Of a stretch of 64,000 nucleotides of DNA, positions 61,947 to 64,000 are shown in pieces. The number at the start of each line of letters is the position of its first letter. Position 1 is the first letter of the stretch. This DNA is from Bacteroidota bacterium (lineage in GTDB: Bacteria > Bacteroidota > Bacteroidia > Chitinophagales > Saprospiraceae), in the NCBI GenBank assembly GCA_029781865.1, contig JAKOVW010000054.1:62001-126000 (forward strand). The letters are read 5' to 3'. The translations under genes and the position numbers were made by a program. The notes below the pieces were generated by a model. That model did no database searches. It saw nothing but the letters and a program-made list of their open reading frames with translations, and was not told the origin of the DNA.

Positions 61947-62061
61947 GGAATGAGGAGTTAGCAGTTTACAGTATGCAGTTTACAGTTCAAACAATTCGAA
62001 ATTCTCAATAGTTAATTAGTAATTAATAATTGGTAATTTGTAATTAGTATTTAATAATTGA
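61940..62061. repeat. Composite heptanucleotide repeat: nnAGTTA block then TAATTnn block
   Basis: Units AAAGTGA, GGAATGA, GGAGTTA, GCAGTTT, ACAGTAT, GCAGTTT and ACAGTTC (61940-61988) are followed by seven TAATTnn-type units (62013-62061), ending TAATTGA 11 bp before the next ATG. Block order and final unit equal those at 53281-53465. Confidence 0.9.
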
Positions 62062-62072
62062 AAATTTTCTCC

Positions 62073-62336
62073 ATGAAATATCTTTTTTGGATTTGTTGGA
62101 TCATCGATGCAGGTGTTGCCGCATGGTGGGTGATCAGCGATATGAACCTACAATACATACGTCCGAATCCGTATTCATTTGTCTTTTTACTTTACGTTCT
62201 GGTCAATCTTTTGATCTTCCTGCTTTCAGACTATAAGAAGGCCGCCTTGATCATGAGTCTGATTCCCACCATTCCGCTGGCTTTGATGATGCTGGTCATT
62301 ATCATCGCTACATTGACCGGCGGGAAATGGAATTAG
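62073..62336 (+). CDS. Small membrane protein, unknown
   Basis: An 87-residue protein with three hydrophobic helices (about 4-22, 35-53 and 58-82: FLLYVLVNLLIFLLSDYKKA, IPTIPLALMMLVIIIATL). Start chosen at the ATG at 62073; the in-frame TTG at 62058 lies inside the repeat. No family was recognised. It sits between two heptanucleotide blocks, so its promoter must lie in or beyond the repeat. Confidence 0.6.
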   Translation: MKYLFWICWIIDAGVAAWWVISDMNLQYIRPNPYSFVFLLYVLVNLLIFLLSDYKKAALIMSLIPTIPLALMMLVIIIATLTGGKWN

Positions 62337-62346
62337 GAATAAGAGG

Positions 62347-62609
62347 AGAGTTAGGAGTTAGCGGTTAGCAGTTAAAAGTGATGAACTAGGAACTAGGAGC
62401 TAGGAACTAGGAGTGAGCAGTGAGCAGTTAGCAATTAAAAGTGATGAAGTAGAAGCGATGAGTGATGAGTGATACTTAAAATACTAGATATTTGAACCAA
62501 TTCATAGCGCATGTTTCATCACTCATAGTTCATAGTTCAGATCTCAAAATTCAAATCCCATTGCTCTTAGTTCCTAGCTCCTAGTTCCTAGCTCCTAGTT
62601 CCTAGTTTC
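62347..62609. repeat. Two opposed heptanucleotide arrays forming a 30-bp inverted repeat
   Basis: Eighteen nnAGTTA-type units run forward (62347-62472) and thirteen units of the reverse complement type (TAGTTCC, TAGCTCC) run backward (62519-62609). Arms 62384-62413 and 62578-62607 are perfectly complementary over 30 bp. The backward array covers the TAG stop codon of the adjacent barrel gene (62602-62604). Confidence 0.93.
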
Positions 62610-64000
62610 CTCCTGCCGATGCTCTTTTCTTTTCTTCTTCAGCACCGCTGGTGCGTTTGCGGCCACCGGAAATTTTGGTGCTTCCGAATTTATAATTGAC
62701 GGAAAGTGACAATACACGGGTTTCGCGTTTGACATCGAATCGTTCGAAATAATCGCGGTAATAAATACTTGCACTCGGCAGATTCGTCCAGAAAATATCC
62801 GTTGCACTTAATTTCAGACTTAATTTCTTTTGGAAAACCTGCTTTTGTATACCGAGACCAAGTCCCCACATGGTATTTAAATGCATAAATCCATACACCT
62901 GCGGAGTCTGATATGAGAAATTTAATTCACCGGCCCAGTCATTTTCAAATTTAAATGAATTAGTACTGGACAGTTCCAACACCAGATTTCCGTCTGACAA
63001 ATGAGTATTTGCAAATTCGCCCTTGTACTTGCCAATCCAGGAATTGACATTCAACATGCTGCTCCAGTTTTTGAGGATATCAAAATGTGCACTTCCACTG
63101 ATGGAATAATTTTCAAAACGGGTCAGGTTTTCATTGGTTTGTACGGTAATGCGATTCTGTCCTTCCACTGGTCCGATGACTTCTGTAATGTTGTCCTCCG
63201 TACTCGAATACGTAAAGGATAGATTGTAATTTTTATTAAAATTGTGATTCCATTCAAAATTCCAGCTGTATTGCGGATTGAGATAAGGATTGCCTTCCTT
63301 ATACGTGCTTGGATCGAGGAAAAATTTAAATGGATTTAATTGCTCATAGTTCGGACGATCCAATCTTCTACTCACATTGAATCCCATGTTGTATTGAGGA
63401 GATACCGCATAATTAATAAACAGCGAAGGAAACAAATTGACATAGTTCTTATCAAAGGATTGTCCGTTGACCAATTGATTACCCTTTGCTATTGTTTGCT
63501 CGACTCTGAATCCGGCCTGCAGGCTGAACTTCTGCCATTCTTGCTGTAGGTTAATATAGGCTGCATTGATGTTTTCCTTATAGATAAAATGATTGCTCTT
63601 GGTGCTGTCGTAAACCGGTACCGGATTGCTTTTATCAAAAAATGCAAGATCATTATCTGCATCCACCATGCTACTTTTAATTCCTGCTTCCAGCTTGCCC
63701 TGATGATTCAGGTTTTTTGAAAAGTCCATTTTTAATGAACGTATTTTTAATTTTCCCTTCAGATCTCCGTACAGATAATAATCCGACGCCAGGGGTTGAT
63801 GTTGAACATCAAAATATTTTGTAAGAAAATTCTGCTCCGTATTATTTTCGAACCGGGCATAATCCAGATCTATATTGAGTTCTGTTCCTGCTGAGTCAAA
63901 ACTATGTTTTGCATTCAGGTTGATTGAATAGTTGGGCCAAACATCTTTGCTGTGATTGCTGGTAGAAAATGAAGACACTTTTTGGCCGGACTCATCCTCA
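62602..64000 (-). CDS. Outer-membrane beta-barrel protein (TonB-receptor-like), cut by window end
   Basis: The frame is open from base 64000 to the TAG at 62602-62604, so about 465 C-terminal residues are visible; the true start is beyond the window. Repeated amphipathic strands with aromatic ends (YSINLNAKHS, FSLQAGFRVEQT, YNMGFNVSRRLDRPNYEQLN, SLSVNYKFG) match the OMP_b-brl_3 barrel of Bacteroidota TonB-dependent receptor relatives. The charged tail ends in ASAGGN, right at the border of a heptanucleotide repeat that supplies the stop. The substrate is unknown. Confidence 0.87.
   Translation of the reverse strand, partial: EDESGQKVSSFSTSNHSKDVWPNYSINLNAKHSFDSAGTELNIDLDYARFENNTEQNFLTKYFDVQHQPLASDYYLYGDLKGKLKIRSLKMDFSKNLNHQGKLEAGIKSSMVDADNDLAFFDKSNPVPVYDSTKSNHFIYKENINAAYINLQQEWQKFSLQAGFRVEQTIAKGNQLVNGQSFDKNYVNLFPSLFINYAVSPQYNMGFNVSRRLDRPNYEQLNPFKFFLDPSTYKEGNPYLNPQYSWNFEWNHNFNKNYNLSFTYSSTEDNITEVIGPVEGQNRITVQTNENLTRFENYSISGSAHFDILKNWSSMLNVNSWIGKYKGEFANTHLSDGNLVLELSSTNSFKFENDWAGELNFSYQTPQVYGFMHLNTMWGLGLGIQKQVFQKKLSLKLSATDIFWTNLPSASIYYRDYFERFDVKRETRVLSLSVNYKFGSTKISGGRKRTSGAEEEKKRASAGGN

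Noticed and set aside
1-64000. tRNA, rRNA, riboswitch or insertion-sequence genes
   Set aside because: No cloverleaf with a TTCRA arm, no rRNA signature, no transposase motif and no known riboswitch core was recognised by eye; a covariance-model search could still find short RNAs.

Overview
The window looks like chromosomal DNA of a Bacteroidota bacterium, most plausibly from the Saprospiria/Chitinophagia side of the phylum. The support is internal: AT-rich DNA, several secreted proteins with type IX secretion C-terminal domains (both the short type A and the gliding-motility-associated type B form), a moxR/DUF58/batABCD operon, a DUF4271 gene beside a hemD-like gene, an OMP_b-brl_3-type outer-membrane barrel, many lipoproteins, TAnnTTTG promoter elements instead of TATAAT, and few Shine-Dalgarno sites. 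No tRNA, rRNA, transposase or CRISPR array was recognised.

Layout. 1-2332: two tandem vanadium-haloperoxidase/PAP2-type lipoproteins (the first cut by the window edge). 2471-5474: small lipoprotein, NAD(P)-binding epimerase, two exported DsrE-like proteins (one Sec, one Tat) and an alpha-beta-barrel protein. 5701-9665: a beta-propeller sensor kinase with a NarL-type response regulator. 9709-12418: TMEM175-like channel, OmpH-like chaperone, AsnRS. 12516-22105: the aerotolerance (Bat) operon on the minus strand, with two unusual extra members. 22210-25380: hypothetical protein, EamA transporter, third haloperoxidase. 25598-31684: an anoxia/nitric-oxide block made of nrdG, a class III ribonucleotide reductase whose glycyl-radical domain is a separate 56-residue gene, quinol-type NO reductase and an Fe-S-type Rrf2 regulator. 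31937-36322: T9SS secreted protein, lipoproteins, DUF937-OmpA protein. 36464-43192: housekeeping genes (YfiT, RF3, DNA glycosylase, YqeY, RNase HII) and hypotheticals. 43242-49477: secreted M14 carboxypeptidase, aldehyde dehydrogenase, a DUF4143 relic, ABC-F ATPase. 49588-54082: two-component system, DUF4271, HemD, Nudix. 54220-59611: two T9SS secreted proteins, one with twelve copies of a 49-residue Cys-rich repeat. 59965-64000: MurA, an alkyltransferase-like protein, a small membrane protein and an outer-membrane barrel cut by the window end.

How genes fit together. The Rrf2 regulator, NO reductase and third haloperoxidase share a 16-bp inverted repeat (AAGAYA-N4-TRTCTT) placed at or just downstream of TAnnTTTG boxes, which suggests a small NO-responsive regulon. 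The Bat genes (MoxR ATPase, DUF58, VWA proteins BatA/BatB, TPR protein BatC, BatD) form one near-continuous transcription unit.

The most unusual DNA-level signal is a family of intergenic heptanucleotide-periodic repeats at about 40.4, 53.3, 61.3, 62.0 and 62.4 kb. They come in recurrent block types (nnAGTTA, TAATTnn, ATAGTCT), twice in the same order in front of a gene, and they run into coding ends, where they appear to supply stop codons and one TTG start codon.
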